The notes beneath the pieces are model-generated. The model did not search any database. It was not told the origin of the DNA and worked only from the letters and a program-made list of their open reading frames with translations. This document shows positions 48,101 through 56,290 of a stretch of DNA of 64,000 nt, one piece after another; the stretch's first letter is position 1; the number at the start of each line of letters is the position of its first letter. The stretch is from Stenotrophomonas sp. ATCM1_4 (GTDB lineage Bacteria; Pseudomonadota; Gammaproteobacteria; Xanthomonadales; Xanthomonadaceae): the NCBI RefSeq assembly GCF_004348115.1, contig NZ_QPFB01000001.1:3550028-3614027 (forward strand). The letters are read 5' to 3'. Position numbers and translations under genes: made by a program.

Positions 48101-48332
48101 CGGTGTTCATCAGCGCCTTCTCGATCGGCTCGGTCACCTGCCGCGACACCTGCTCGGCGGTGGCGCCCGGCCACGAGGTCTGGATCACCATGGCCTTGAA
48201 CGTGAACGGCGGGTCCTCGGACTGCCCGAGGTGTTTGTAGGACCAGGTGCCGATGATCGCCAGGGCGATCATCATGAACAGCACCAGCGGGCGGTTGGTC
48301 AGTGCCCACTCGGAAAGATTGAAGCGGCGCAC
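45171..48332 (-). CDS. RND-family efflux permease
   Basis: This 1053-residue inner-membrane proton-driven transporter has the usual twelve helices and two large periplasmic loops. The proton-relay motif LGLLVDDAIIAVEMM in helix 4, GPFFNDEFGDTFGNIYALTG in the first porter domain and the C-terminal IMGGLIVGTVLTLVFLPALY are characteristic of multidrug (HAE-1-like) members. The start is a GTG at 48332, with GAGG in the adaptor's stop region. It is cotranscribed with the adaptor upstream (3-bp gap). No outer-membrane channel gene follows, so it probably uses a shared TolC-type channel. Confidence 0.95.
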   Translation of the reverse strand: MRRFNLSEWALTNRPLVLFMMIALAIIGTWSYKHLGQSEDPPFTFKAMVIQTSWPGATAEQVSRQVTEPIEKALMNTGQFEFIQSYSRPGESQVIFSARDAMASKDVPELFYQVRKKVGDIRSQLPAEVIGPFFNDEFGDTFGNIYALTGKGFDYAVMRDYADRIQLELQRVADVGKVDLVGLQDEKVWIELSNTKLATLGVSMQQVQQALSEQNAMAPASWFETASDRVQLRITGQFNSVQEISDFPIRAGDRTVRLGDIAQVKRGFADPASAKMRFMGEDAIGIAVAMKNGGDIIKLGKALDDEFARLQKTLPVGMELRKVSDQPHAVKDSVGEFVKVLTEAVVIVLLVSFFSLGLRTGLVVAVSIPLVLAMTFFLMHQFDIGLHKISLGALVLALGLLVDDAIIAVEMMATKMEQGYDRMRAASFAWESTAFPMLTGTLITAAGFLPIATAASSTGEYTRSLFQVVTIALLVSWVAAVLFIPYLGDKMLPDLHNPQPPKPTSLAGRVRALRQRWADRNPALANLVAPKELTHDHDPYGTAFYQRFRRFLDACLRRRWLVIFATIGLFVFSLVIFRFVPQQFFPDSTRPELMVDIELAEGASLTATQAQAEKFEALLKGHAGIANFVGYVGTGSPRFYLPLDQQLPATNFTQYVVLAEDTHAREEVREWLLKEVVPQFSDVQMRVTRLENGPPVGYPVQFRVSGEHIERVQAIARQVADKVRENPHTTNVNLNWSEPSKVVRLVVDQDRARALGVSSAQLAQFLSSSLSGTSVSTYREGNRQIGMLLRGPEDERAHLEMLGSLAIPTSSGKPVSLSQVARLEQVFEDGIIWHRNRLPTVTVRADIGDSMLPVGVVQQLLPTLEGIRAELPDGYLLETGGTVEDSARGQNSINAGMPLFLVVVATLLMLQLRSFSRAAMVFVTAPLGIIGATLFLLIFRAPFGFVAMLGTIALAGMIMRNSVILIDQIQQDIDAGHDRWHAIIDATVRRFRPIVLTALAAVLAMIPLSRSAFYGSMAIAIMGGLIVGTVLTLVFLPALYAAWFRVRPDEATQ

Positions 48333-48335
48333 GCC

Positions 48336-49475
48336 TCATTCCCCCTTGTTCGCGGTGGCAGCCGGCGCCGGTGCCAGCACCGGGCGGTTGCTGCGGTCCA
48401 CGGCCCGCACCACCTGGCCTTCGCGCAGCAGGTGGCCGCCGGCGGCCACCACCCACTCATCGGCGCGCAGCCCCTGCAGCACCGGCACCGATTCGGCGCC
48501 GTAGGCCCCCAGGGTCACCGCGCGCGACTGCAGTGCGCCGGTGGCTGGGTTGACCACCCACACGCTGGCCTGCTGCGGCTGCTTGCCTGCCTGCACCGCC
48601 GACAACGGCACGCTCAGCGCCGCACCCTTGCCGTGCCCGATGTAGACGCGGGCGCTTTGGCCCAGCTCGACCGAATCCAACGCGTCGGCCGCCAGCTGCA
48701 CGCGCGCGGCGTAGCTGCGGGTCTGCGCATCGGCGCCGGCCGCGATCTCGCGGATGCTGCCGGACAGGCGCTTGCCTGCCTGGTTCCACAACTCCACCTC
48801 GACCGGCTGGCCGACGCTGAACTCGCGGATGGCGCTTTCCGGCAACGCGATGGCCACTTCGCGGGCGCCGTCGGCGGCCAGGGTGAAGATCGTCTGCCCG
48901 GCGGCGACCACCTGCCCGGCCTCGGCCTCGCGCGCGGCGATCATGCCGTCGGCCGGTGCCCGCAGCTGCGCATAGCTGGCCTGGTTGCGGTTGACGTCCA
49001 GGTTGGCCCGCGCCGCGTCGGCCTGGCCCTGCGCCGCCTTGAGCGCCGCGGTCTGTGCGTCCAGCGCCGAACGGCTGACCACCTGCTGGGCGGCCAGCAC
49101 CTCATAGCGGCGGTGCTCGTCGCGGGCCTTCACCAGGTCGGCCTCGGCCGCGGCGTACTGTGCCTGTGCGGCACGGGCCTGCAGCGCGTAGTCGGCGACA
49201 TCCAGTTCGGCCAGCACCTGACCCTTCTTCACCCGCTGGCCGGCATCGACCTCACGCCGCAGCAGGTTGCCGGCCACACGGAAGGACAGCGCGGCCTCCT
49301 CGCGTGCATGCACTTCGCCGGGATAGGCCGTGACGGTCACGTCCTGTCCGCCGGCCGGTTTGACCACCATTACCGGCAAGGCCGGCACCGCGGCGGTTTC
49401 GGTTTTGCCACACGCAGCAAGCACGGCCAGCAACAGGCTGCCGCCAATCCATCGGAGGTTGTTCATGGTGATCAT
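48336..49475 (-). CDS. RND efflux periplasmic adaptor lipoprotein
   Basis: This ~379-residue membrane-fusion protein has a lipoprotein signal (NNLRWIGGSLLLAVLAACGK; lipobox LAAC). A lipoyl/barrel-sandwich part follows (VDAGQRVKKGQVLAELDVAD and YAQLRAPADGMIAAREAEAG), then an alpha-helical hairpin and a beta-barrel (LPESAIREFSVGQPVEVELW). It connects the RND permease to an outer-membrane channel. Two in-frame ATGs (49475 and 49466) are possible; neither has a clear ribosome site, and starts further up would displace the signal peptide. The divergent TetR gene lies ~100 bp away across a shared operator. Confidence 0.92.
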   Translation of the reverse strand: MITMNNLRWIGGSLLLAVLAACGKTETAAVPALPVMVVKPAGGQDVTVTAYPGEVHAREEAALSFRVAGNLLRREVDAGQRVKKGQVLAELDVADYALQARAAQAQYAAAEADLVKARDEHRRYEVLAAQQVVSRSALDAQTAALKAAQGQADAARANLDVNRNQASYAQLRAPADGMIAAREAEAGQVVAAGQTIFTLAADGAREVAIALPESAIREFSVGQPVEVELWNQAGKRLSGSIREIAAGADAQTRSYAARVQLAADALDSVELGQSARVYIGHGKGAALSVPLSAVQAGKQPQQASVWVVNPATGALQSRAVTLGAYGAESVPVLQGLRADEWVVAAGGHLLREGQVVRAVDRSNRPVLAPAPAATANKGE

Positions 49476-49536
49476 GGGTCGCGAACGCAGGGGGAAGGGA
49501 GGCGGCCGGGGTTTCACCGCCATTACTGAACGAAGC

Positions 49537-49573
49537 GGTATAGTATAAATATCGAACCAGCTGGTCTAGTATT
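49537..49573. promoter_or_regulatory. Divergent promoters and candidate TetR operator
   Basis: A perfect 10-bp palindrome ACCAGCTGGT (49556-49565) lies between the two genes. On the minus strand it falls in the spacer of a possible promoter TAGACC-17 bases-TACTAT driving the efflux operon. On the plus strand it is followed by TAGTAT (49567-49572), six bases before the TetR ATG. One bound repressor could thus block both promoters. Confidence 0.55.
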
Positions 49574-49578
49574 CCCTC

Positions 49579-50241
49579 ATGTCTTCCAAATCCTCTGCCA
49601 CCAACGTCTCCCGGGAGCCTGCGCGCAGCAGCGGGCCGGGCCGTCCGAAAGACCTTGGAAAACGTGCCGCCATCCTCGATGCGGCCAAGGAAATGTTCGT
49701 GGAGCTGGGCTTCAACGGCGTCAGCATGGACGGCATCGCCGCCAGTGCCGGCGTATCCAAACTCACCGTCTACAGCCACTTCGGTGACAAGGAGACCCTG
49801 TTCCGCGAGGCCATCCAGGCCAAGTGCGTGGAGATGATGCCCGACGCCCTGTTCGTCACCGACAGCGAAGGTCCGTTGCGCGACCAGCTGCTGGGCATCG
49901 GCCATGCGTTCTTCACGCTGATCAGCAGCGACGCGGCCCTGGCCACCCAGCGGATGATGATGAGCCCGGACACCGACGACCGGATCCGGCAGATGTTCTG
50001 GGAGGCCGGCCCGGCCCGCACCGAGACCGCGCTGTCGGACTTCCTGGCCGCCCGCGTGGCCCGGGGTGAACTGGACATCCCCGACCCGATCGTCGCCGCG
50101 CGCCAGTACTTCTGCATCATCAAGGGCGAACTGCACTCCCATATGATGTGCGGGTTGTGTGCCGCGCCCGGCCAGCTCGACCAGGATGCCCACGTGGCCG
50201 CCAGCGTCGACTTCTTCCTGCGGGCGTATGCACCGCGCTGA
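49579..50241 (+). CDS. TetR-family repressor, divergent from RND efflux genes
   Basis: This 220-residue regulator has an N-terminal helix-turn-helix RAAILDAAKEMFVELGFNGV with GIAASAGVSKLTVYSHFGDK, preceded by a basic tail with GPGRPKDLG. The C-terminal domain (GHAFFTLISSDAALATQRMM to the end) resembles TetR_C_7/AcrR-C-like ligand-binding domains. It most likely represses the adjacent adaptor-permease operon and is released by drug binding, as is usual for this arrangement. No ribosome site precedes the ATG and a -10-like TAGTAT ends six bases before it, so the transcript may be leaderless. Confidence 0.9.
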   Translation: MSSKSSATNVSREPARSSGPGRPKDLGKRAAILDAAKEMFVELGFNGVSMDGIAASAGVSKLTVYSHFGDKETLFREAIQAKCVEMMPDALFVTDSEGPLRDQLLGIGHAFFTLISSDAALATQRMMMSPDTDDRIRQMFWEAGPARTETALSDFLAARVARGELDIPDPIVAARQYFCIIKGELHSHMMCGLCAAPGQLDQDAHVAASVDFFLRAYAPR

Positions 50242-50389
50242 CCCCCGCCCCTGCCAAGCTGAACAGACCGTAGGTCCGAATGACTTCCGGCACTGCGGCC
50301 GCCCGAGCGGCCACGGCGATGCTTGGCCCGCATCGCGCCCCTAACCGGTAAAATGGCCGGCCCACCGCGCTGGAATGACGAGCTTTCCC

Positions 50390-51037
50390 ATGACGATCAA
50401 CTACTCCCACGTCCGCGAATTGATGGTTGAACAGCAGATCCGTCCCTGGGACGTGCTGGACATCCGCGTGCTGGACGTGCTGGCCCGCCTGCCGCGCGAG
50501 GCCTTCGTGGCCGAGTCGCACCGCGCCTTGGCCTATGCCGACATCGAGCTGCCGCTGGGCCACGGGCAGAAGATGATGAAGCCGGTCATCGAAGGCCGCA
50601 CCCTGCAGGCACTGGACCTGCAGCCCAGCGACGAAGTGCTGGAAGTGGGCACCGGCAGCGGCTTCCTCAGCGCCTGCCTGGGCGAACTGGCCCGCGAAGT
50701 GCTGAGCCTGGAGATCCAGCCGGAGCTGGCTGAACGCGCCCGCCAGAACCTGGACAGCGCCAAGCTGGGCAGCAACGTCCGCATCGAGGTCGCCGACGCC
50801 CTCAACTGGGACAGCCAGCGCCAGTTCGACGCCATCTGCATCACCGGTGCGGTAGAAACGGTCCCGACCCACCTGCTCAAGCTGCTGCGCACCGGTGGCC
50901 GCCTGTTCGTCATCAAGGGCACCTCCCCGGTGATGGAAGCTGTGCTCGTCAAGGCCGACGGCAGCGTGGAATCGCTGTTCGAAACCGACATCGACTACCT
51001 GCAGGGCGCTGCTCCTGCACCGCAATTCCAACTCTGA
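50390..51037 (+). CDS. Protein-L-isoaspartate O-methyltransferase family protein
   Basis: This 215-residue cytosolic SAM-dependent methyltransferase has the PCMT N-terminal region (ELMVEQQIRPWDVLDIRVLD, LPREAFV), then LGHGQKMMKPVIEGRTLQAL and the SAM loop VLEVGTGSGFLSACLGEL. True Pcm enzymes have an SQPY/Ser-Gln motif and a Thr-X-Gly acidic site; here the corresponding segment reads LGHGQKMMKP, so activity on isoaspartate is not certain. I start at ATG 50390; ATG 50375 is in frame. It is followed by tolC after 20 bp, and the two are probably one operon. Confidence 0.85.
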   Translation: MTINYSHVRELMVEQQIRPWDVLDIRVLDVLARLPREAFVAESHRALAYADIELPLGHGQKMMKPVIEGRTLQALDLQPSDEVLEVGTGSGFLSACLGELAREVLSLEIQPELAERARQNLDSAKLGSNVRIEVADALNWDSQRQFDAICITGAVETVPTHLLKLLRTGGRLFVIKGTSPVMEAVLVKADGSVESLFETDIDYLQGAAPAPQFQL

Positions 51038-51057
51038 AACCTTCCAAGGAAGCCGCA

Positions 51058-52407
51058 ATGATCCGCCGATCCCTCACCCTTGCGCTGGCAGTCGCCCTGC
51101 TCCCGATGACGGCCCACGCCGCCGACCTGCTGCAGGTCTACGAAATGGCCCGCAATGGTGACCCGCAGTTGTCGGCCGCCGAATCCAACCGCCTGTACAC
51201 CCAGGAAGGCCAGGTGCAGGCACGCGCGGCACTGCTGCCGCAGATCAACGGCGAGGCATCGCTGGACCGTACCCGTACCAAGGCCGACGGCGTCAGCGGC
51301 AGCACCACCAGCAAGACCCGCACCTACGGCGTCAACGGCAGCCAGACCCTGTTCAACTGGGGCCAGTTCGCCGACCTGCGCGCGCAGCGTGACCTGAGCA
51401 AGGCCGCCGACTACACCCTGGAATCGGCCAACGACAACCTGATCATCCGCACCGCGACCGCCTACTTCAACGTGCTGGTGGCGATCGAATCGCTGAGCGC
51501 GGCCGAGACCAACGAAGCGGCCGGCAAGAAGCAGTTCGACTACGCCGACAAGCGCCTGGAAGTGGGCCTGGCACCGATCACCGACGTGCACGAAGCCCGC
51601 GCCCAGTACGACCAGGCGCGCGCCAACACCATCATTGCCCGCAACACGCTGGAAGACGCCTACCAGGCCCTGACCGAACTGACCGGCCAGCCGGTGCGCG
51701 ACGTGCGCGGCCTGCCGGAAGACTTCCGTCCGGCCATCCCGGCCAACCGCGGCAACATCGACCAGCTGGTCACCGACGCGATGTCCCGCAACCCGGACCT
51801 GAAGGCCCAGGAACTGCAGGTCAGCGCCGCCGAATCCAGCGTGTCCTCGGCCCGCGCCGGCCACTACCCGACCCTGTCGCTGGGCGGCAGCTGGGGCAAG
51901 AGCGCCCGCTGGGGCGACAGCACCGGCGGTAGCTCCAACACCCCGGATGCGACCACCAACTCGATCGGCCTGACCCTGAACGTGCCGATCTTCGCCGGTG
52001 GCGCCACCCAGTCGCGCGTGCGCCAGGCCCTGGCCACCCGTGACATCCAGCAGGACACCTACGAACAGCAGAAGCGCGCCCTGGACCGCAACACCCGCAA
52101 TGCCTACCAGAACCTGGTCGCCGGCATCAGCGAAGTGGAAGCCCGCCGCCTGGCGGTGGTCTCGGCACAGAGCGCCTACGACGCCTCGCAGGTTGGCTTG
52201 GAAGTCGGTACCCGCACCGTGCTGGACGTGGTCCAGAACCAGCGGACCCTGTTCCAGGCGCAGCTGGACTACGCCCAGTCGCGTTACAACTTCCTGCAGG
52301 CACGCCTGGCCCTGAGCCAGGCCGTGGGCGACCTGGAGATCGCCGAAGTGCAGGACATCAACCGCCTGCTTACGGTCGATGCCACCGCAAAGCTGCAGGC
52401 CCAGTAA
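51058..52407 (+). CDS. tolC: TolC-family outer-membrane efflux channel
   Basis: This 449-residue precursor has signal peptide MIRRSLTLALAVALLPMTAH then AADLLQVYEMARNGDPQLSA. Two OEP repeats follow: internal ANRGNIDQLVTDAMSRNPDL, and helices such as NAYQNLVAGISEVEARRLAV and YDASQVGLEVGTRTVLDVVQ. This is the trimeric beta-barrel and alpha-tunnel protein used by RND pumps and type I exporters. It could serve both the RND pair 1.6 kb upstream and the ABC/HlyD cassette at the end of the window. AAGGAAG lies five bases before the ATG. A bidirectional terminator follows. Confidence 0.93.
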   Translation: MIRRSLTLALAVALLPMTAHAADLLQVYEMARNGDPQLSAAESNRLYTQEGQVQARAALLPQINGEASLDRTRTKADGVSGSTTSKTRTYGVNGSQTLFNWGQFADLRAQRDLSKAADYTLESANDNLIIRTATAYFNVLVAIESLSAAETNEAAGKKQFDYADKRLEVGLAPITDVHEARAQYDQARANTIIARNTLEDAYQALTELTGQPVRDVRGLPEDFRPAIPANRGNIDQLVTDAMSRNPDLKAQELQVSAAESSVSSARAGHYPTLSLGGSWGKSARWGDSTGGSSNTPDATTNSIGLTLNVPIFAGGATQSRVRQALATRDIQQDTYEQQKRALDRNTRNAYQNLVAGISEVEARRLAVVSAQSAYDASQVGLEVGTRTVLDVVQNQRTLFQAQLDYAQSRYNFLQARLALSQAVGDLEIAEVQDINRLLTVDATAKLQAQ

Positions 52408-52427
52408 ACCGTCCTGCAGTACTTACG

Positions 52428-52453
52428 AAAAAGCGGGCCATGCCCGCTTTTTT
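52428..52453. terminator. Bidirectional terminator between tolC and waaA
   Basis: AAAAAGCGGGC and GCCCGCTTTTTT form a stem around CAT, giving a T-run on both strands. It lies 21 bases after tolC and 28 bases beyond the waaA stop on the other strand, ending both convergent transcripts. Confidence 0.95.
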
Positions 52454-52480
52454 GTTGCCTGCCATCTGCCTCCCCGGCGG

Positions 52481-53776
52481 TCAGCTGCGCGGTGGCAACT
52501 GCGGGGTGATCAGTTCCAGCGTGCGTTCCAGCGCGCCACGCCCGTTGGCGACCAGCGCGCGCCCGGCCTCGATCATGCGCTCACGCTCGGCGTCGTTCTC
52601 CAGCAACTGCTCCACCGTCGCCCCCACCGCCTGCGCATCGGCGCAGATGCGCAGCGCGCCGGCTTCATCCATGCGTCGGGAGATCTCGGCGAAATTGTGC
52701 AGATGCGGCCCGGTGATCGCCGCCACGCCCATCGCCGCCGGCTCCAGCAGGTTGTGGCCGCCGATGGGCTGCAGGCTGCCGCCGACGAAGGCCACCCGCG
52801 CGCACGCATAGAACGCCATCAACTCACCGAGCGTATTGAGCACGAACACCTGCGTGCCGGGTTCCGGCCACTGCTGTGCCTTGCGCGTGGCCACGCGCCA
52901 GCCCTGCTCGCGTGCCACCGCTTCCACCTTCGCGAACCGCTCCGGATGCCGTGGCGCCCACAGCAGCAGGGCATCGGGGTGCCGCTCCAGCAGGCGCCTG
53001 TGGATATCCACCACGGCCTGCTCTTCGCCTTCATGGGTGCTGGCGGCGATCCACACCGGTCGCGTGTCCGGCACATGCTGGTGGAAGCCTTCCAGCACGG
53101 CGGTGGGATCGGGCGGATGGATCTCGAACTTCAGGTTGCCCAGCGCGCGCACCTGTTCCGGCCGCGCGCCCAGCGCGATGAAACGTGCCGCGTCATCGGC
53201 GGACTGCGCCGCCACGCAGGTGACCGTGCGCAGGGCCCGCGAGACCAGCGCCTTGAGCACGCGGTAGCCCTTCAACGAACGTGCCGACAGGCGCGCGTTG
53301 AGGATGTACACCGGAATGCCGCGGTCCCGGCACCCGAACAGCATGTTGGGCCACAACTCGGTTTCCAGGATCAGCGCCAGGCTCGGGCGGAAATGCGCCA
53401 GGAAGCGGTTCACGCTGCCCGGCACGTCGTACGGCAGGTAGACATGGTCCACCGCGTCCCCCCACAGCGCACGCACGCGTTGCGACCCGGTGGGGGTGAT
53501 GGTGGTGATGATCCAGCGGATGTCCGGACGCAGTTCGCGCAGCGCATTGACCACCGGCGCGGCGGCGTTGACCTCGCCCACCGACACCGCATGCAGCCAT
53601 ACCCGCGGTTGACCGCCGCTTTCCGGGTACGACGCATACCGCTCGTCCCAGCGCTTGAAGTACTCGCGCACGCGGAAACCGCGCCACACCAGGTGGTAGA
53701 CGGTGATCGGCAGCAACAGGTAAAGCACGGCCGAATACAGGCCACGCAGCAGAAGTTCGACAGGATCCCTACGCAT
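52481..53776 (-). CDS. waaA: 3-Deoxy-D-manno-octulosonic acid (Kdo) transferase
   Basis: This 431-residue inner-membrane enzyme adds Kdo to lipid IVA. An N-terminal anchor (LYSAVLYLLLPITVYHLVW) precedes the Glycos_transf_N domain with WLHAVSVGEVNAAAPVVNAL, TTITPTGSQRV and LETELWPNMLFGCRDRGI. The C-terminal half has VAFVGGSLQPIGGHNLLEPA and AITGPHLHNFAEI, the nucleotide-sugar site. ATG 53776 gives the expected N-terminus MRRDPVELLLRGLYS; the frame is open 34 codons further upstream but without the family character. It is divergent from lpxL. Confidence 0.97.
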   Translation of the reverse strand: MRRDPVELLLRGLYSAVLYLLLPITVYHLVWRGFRVREYFKRWDERYASYPESGGQPRVWLHAVSVGEVNAAAPVVNALRELRPDIRWIITTITPTGSQRVRALWGDAVDHVYLPYDVPGSVNRFLAHFRPSLALILETELWPNMLFGCRDRGIPVYILNARLSARSLKGYRVLKALVSRALRTVTCVAAQSADDAARFIALGARPEQVRALGNLKFEIHPPDPTAVLEGFHQHVPDTRPVWIAASTHEGEEQAVVDIHRRLLERHPDALLLWAPRHPERFAKVEAVAREQGWRVATRKAQQWPEPGTQVFVLNTLGELMAFYACARVAFVGGSLQPIGGHNLLEPAAMGVAAITGPHLHNFAEISRRMDEAGALRICADAQAVGATVEQLLENDAERERMIEAGRALVANGRGALERTLELITPQLPPRS

Positions 53777-53798
53777 CGGCGAAGGATACGGGAGAACG

Positions 53799-53957
53799 AT
53801 GGAAACCAGTGAGGAAGCCAGGACGATCCGGCTGCAGGCCGATGCCGCAGTCGGCGGCGCGGTCCTGCCGGAACCCACGCCGGCCTGGCATCCGGCGCAG
53901 CGAGGATTGCCGGAGATGGCGTTGCCGCCTCCGCTCGCCCTGCATTTCCCCCGGTGA
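53799..53957 (+). CDS. Small hypothetical protein between waaA and lpxL
   Basis: This 52-codon frame starts METSEEARTIRLQADAAVGG and ends LPPPLALHFPR. GGAG lies four bases before the ATG, a good ribosome site for so short a frame. I recognise no domain, and the sequence is Ala/Pro-rich, as chance frames in GC-rich DNA also are. If real it would be cotranscribed with or just ahead of lpxL, 14 bp downstream. Otherwise this 195-bp gap holds only promoter sequence. Confidence 0.3.
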   Translation: METSEEARTIRLQADAAVGGAVLPEPTPAWHPAQRGLPEMALPPPLALHFPR

Positions 53958-53971
53958 CTTAGAATTGCCCC

Positions 53972-54901
53972 ATGTCCGATTCACCCACCACCGCCACCCG
54001 GCCCTCGTTGCTGCAACCCCGGCACTGGCCGACGTTCGCCTGGCTGGGCATCGCGATGCTCGCGGCACGGCTGCCCTGGACCCTGCAACGCGCACTGGGG
54101 CGTGGCCTGGGCTGGCTGGCGCTGCATCTGGCCGGCAGCCGCCGGCGCGCGGCCGAGGTCAACCTCAGGCTGTGCTTCCCAGAGCAGGATGACGCCTGGC
54201 GCCAGCGCCTGCTGCGCGACAGCTTCGATGCACTCGGCGTGGGCGTGTTCGAGTTCGCCCGTGCCTGGTGGGGCAGCATCGACCGCATCCGCCCGCAGGT
54301 GGAGATCGAGGGCCTGGAGCACCTGCATGCCCTGCAGGCTGAGGGCCGCGGTGTGCTGCTGGTCTCCGGCCACTTCATGACCCTGGAGATGTGCGGCCGG
54401 CTGTTGTGCGACCACGTACCACTGGCCGGCATGTACCGCCGCTACCGCAACCCGGTGATGGAGTGGGCGGTCAAGAGCGGCCGGCTGCGCTATGCCTGCG
54501 CGATGTATGCCAACGAGGACATCCGCGCCACCGTTCGCCACCTCAAGAAGGGCGGCTTCCTGTGGTATGCGCCGGACCAGGACATGCGCGGCAAGGATTC
54601 GGTGTTCGTGCCGTTCTTCGGCATGCCGGCCTCGACCATCACCGCGACCCATCAGTTCGCGCGCATGACCGGCTGTGCGGTGGTGCCCTACTTCCATCGT
54701 CGCGTCGGCAGCCGCTACGTGCTGAAGATCGCCCCGCCGTTGCCGGACTTCCCCACCGATGACGCCGTGGCCGACACCGCCAAGGTCAATGCCGCCATCG
54801 AGGACATGGTCCGCGAAGCGCCGGCGCAGTACCTGTGGATCCACCGCCGCTTCAAGCGCCAGCCCGAAGGCCTGAGCAACTTCTACGCGCGCAAGGACTG
54901 A
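53972..54901 (+). CDS. lpxL: Lipid A biosynthesis acyltransferase (LpxL/HtrB family)
   Basis: This 309-residue membrane-associated enzyme transfers a secondary acyl chain to Kdo-lipid A. The catalytic H-X4-E is seen in VLLVSGHFMTLEMCGRLL. WYAPDQDMRGKDSVFVPFFG and MYRRYRNPVMEWAVKSGR are family stretches, and the N-terminus has a membrane segment. The ATG at 53972 has no Shine-Dalgarno site; TAGAAT ends six bases before it, suggesting a leaderless transcript. It is convergent with the O-antigen ligase-like gene. Confidence 0.93.
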   Translation: MSDSPTTATRPSLLQPRHWPTFAWLGIAMLAARLPWTLQRALGRGLGWLALHLAGSRRRAAEVNLRLCFPEQDDAWRQRLLRDSFDALGVGVFEFARAWWGSIDRIRPQVEIEGLEHLHALQAEGRGVLLVSGHFMTLEMCGRLLCDHVPLAGMYRRYRNPVMEWAVKSGRLRYACAMYANEDIRATVRHLKKGGFLWYAPDQDMRGKDSVFVPFFGMPASTITATHQFARMTGCAVVPYFHRRVGSRYVLKIAPPLPDFPTDDAVADTAKVNAAIEDMVREAPAQYLWIHRRFKRQPEGLSNFYARKD

Positions 54902-54985
54902 GCCCGCGTCGGCGCCAGGCACCCGCGCCGCGGTACATCCCCGGTCACTTGGCCGTGCGCCACCCGCTCCGGCGGCGCGCCAGCC

Positions 54986-56290
54986 TCACTCCTGTTCGTC
55001 GGCCAGCAATGCGCCGGCATACAGGGCCGCCAGCACCACCAGCACGCCTCCCCAGAACGTGGAATAGAACGCCAGGTGCGTGTTGAGCGGGAACACCGTG
55101 GTCGCCAAGGCCAACGCCGCCGGCCGGGCCTGGTCGCGGGCCAGCGGGGGGGCATAGATCCAGGCACGGATGGCCATCGCCGCGCCCGCCATCCACAGCA
55201 GCAGGCCGAGAACACCGGTTTCGGCCAGGATCTCCAGCACGATCTGGTGCGCATGCAGGGCCGGGCTGTCGCCCCAGGCCGCGGTCCTCTGCGGTGACGG
55301 ATCACACTGCGGGTAGGCACGCCGGAAATCGCGCACGCCCACGCCGTTGAGCGGGTGCTCGCGCACCATGCACAGCGCCGCTCCCCAGATCTGGCTGCGC
55401 CCGGACAAGGCTTGGTCCATGCCGCTGGCATCACCGCTCAAGGCCATCTGCGTGCGGGCAAAGCGCTCGCGTACCTGCGACGACCCCAGGCCCAGCGCCA
55501 CCGTACCGGCCACGCCGGCGAGCACCACCAGTGCCATCCGCTTCGCGCCCAGCAGGCGTCCGCCGGAGAACAGCACGACCAGCGCGTAACTGATCCAGGA
55601 GGCACGCGAACCGGCCAGCACCAGCACCACGCCGACCAATGCGGCAGCCAGCAACCAGCCCCAGCGCCCCATGCGCTGGCCCACGAAGAACAGCAGGAAC
55701 GGCGACACCGCCGCCAACACCTGCCCGAACTTCAGGTTGCACGGGCCGAACACGCCCGGCAGGCGATCTGCCGCGGCGACCTCCTGTGCGGTGCACAGGC
55801 CATGTCCACTGATCAGCCACTTGAGCTGGTCCATCGACCAGAACAATGCGCTGGTGCCGAATACCGCCTGCACCAGCGCATCCAGCGTCCACGCCGCGGT
55901 CACCAGCGCCAGGCCGGTGAAGGTGATCCGTCGCCGTTGCGGCGTGGCCACGGCAATGGCGACCAGCCACATGAACGGCAGGTAGCGCAGCGCGGCCGCC
56001 ACCTTGCCCCAGGTCCTGCCCGGATCGGCCGCATCGAACGCGGACACCGCCTGGGGCAGCCAGTAGGCCAGGAACAACACGCCGGTCAGCGCCCATGCCG
56101 GGATGCTCAGCAACGGCCGGATGCCGCCACGCAGATGCAACTGCACCAACCGCACCGCGGTGAACAAGGCCCCCAGCACCAGCACCGCTTCGGCAATCCC
56201 GGGCGCCGGCCAGCAGGCGACGAAGGCAATCACCCATGCCGGTGCCCAACGGGCACTGGCACCTGCACCATCAGCGCGTGAGTTCGGCAT
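54986..56290 (-). CDS. O-antigen ligase / Wzy-like polytopic protein
   Basis: This ~434-residue membrane protein has about ten to twelve hydrophobic helices and a large periplasmic loop. The Wzy_C/O-antigen ligase signature appears as SRASWISYALVVLFSG, then SGRSQIWGAALCMVREHPLN and GVGVRDFRRAYPQ, with a His in LHAHQIVLEILAETGVLGLL. It would attach O-antigen to lipid A-core, or polymerise it. The start is ATG 56290 or 56296, inside the end of the upstream glycosyltransferase gene; this overlap links the two genes. waaL is the likely name but a polymerase cannot be excluded. Confidence 0.85.
   Translation of the reverse strand: MPNSRADGAGASARWAPAWVIAFVACWPAPGIAEAVLVLGALFTAVRLVQLHLRGGIRPLLSIPAWALTGVLFLAYWLPQAVSAFDAADPGRTWGKVAAALRYLPFMWLVAIAVATPQRRRITFTGLALVTAAWTLDALVQAVFGTSALFWSMDQLKWLISGHGLCTAQEVAAADRLPGVFGPCNLKFGQVLAAVSPFLLFFVGQRMGRWGWLLAAALVGVVLVLAGSRASWISYALVVLFSGGRLLGAKRMALVVLAGVAGTVALGLGSSQVRERFARTQMALSGDASGMDQALSGRSQIWGAALCMVREHPLNGVGVRDFRRAYPQCDPSPQRTAAWGDSPALHAHQIVLEILAETGVLGLLLWMAGAAMAIRAWIYAPPLARDQARPAALALATTVFPLNTHLAFYSTFWGGVLVVLAALYAGALLADEQE

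Noticed and set aside
45390..49529. Very long open frame (1379 codons) on the plus strand
   Set aside because: It lies antisense to the RND permease and adaptor genes, which have clear family motifs. Its His/Gln/Arg/Ala-rich translation is the usual mirror image of high-GC coding DNA.
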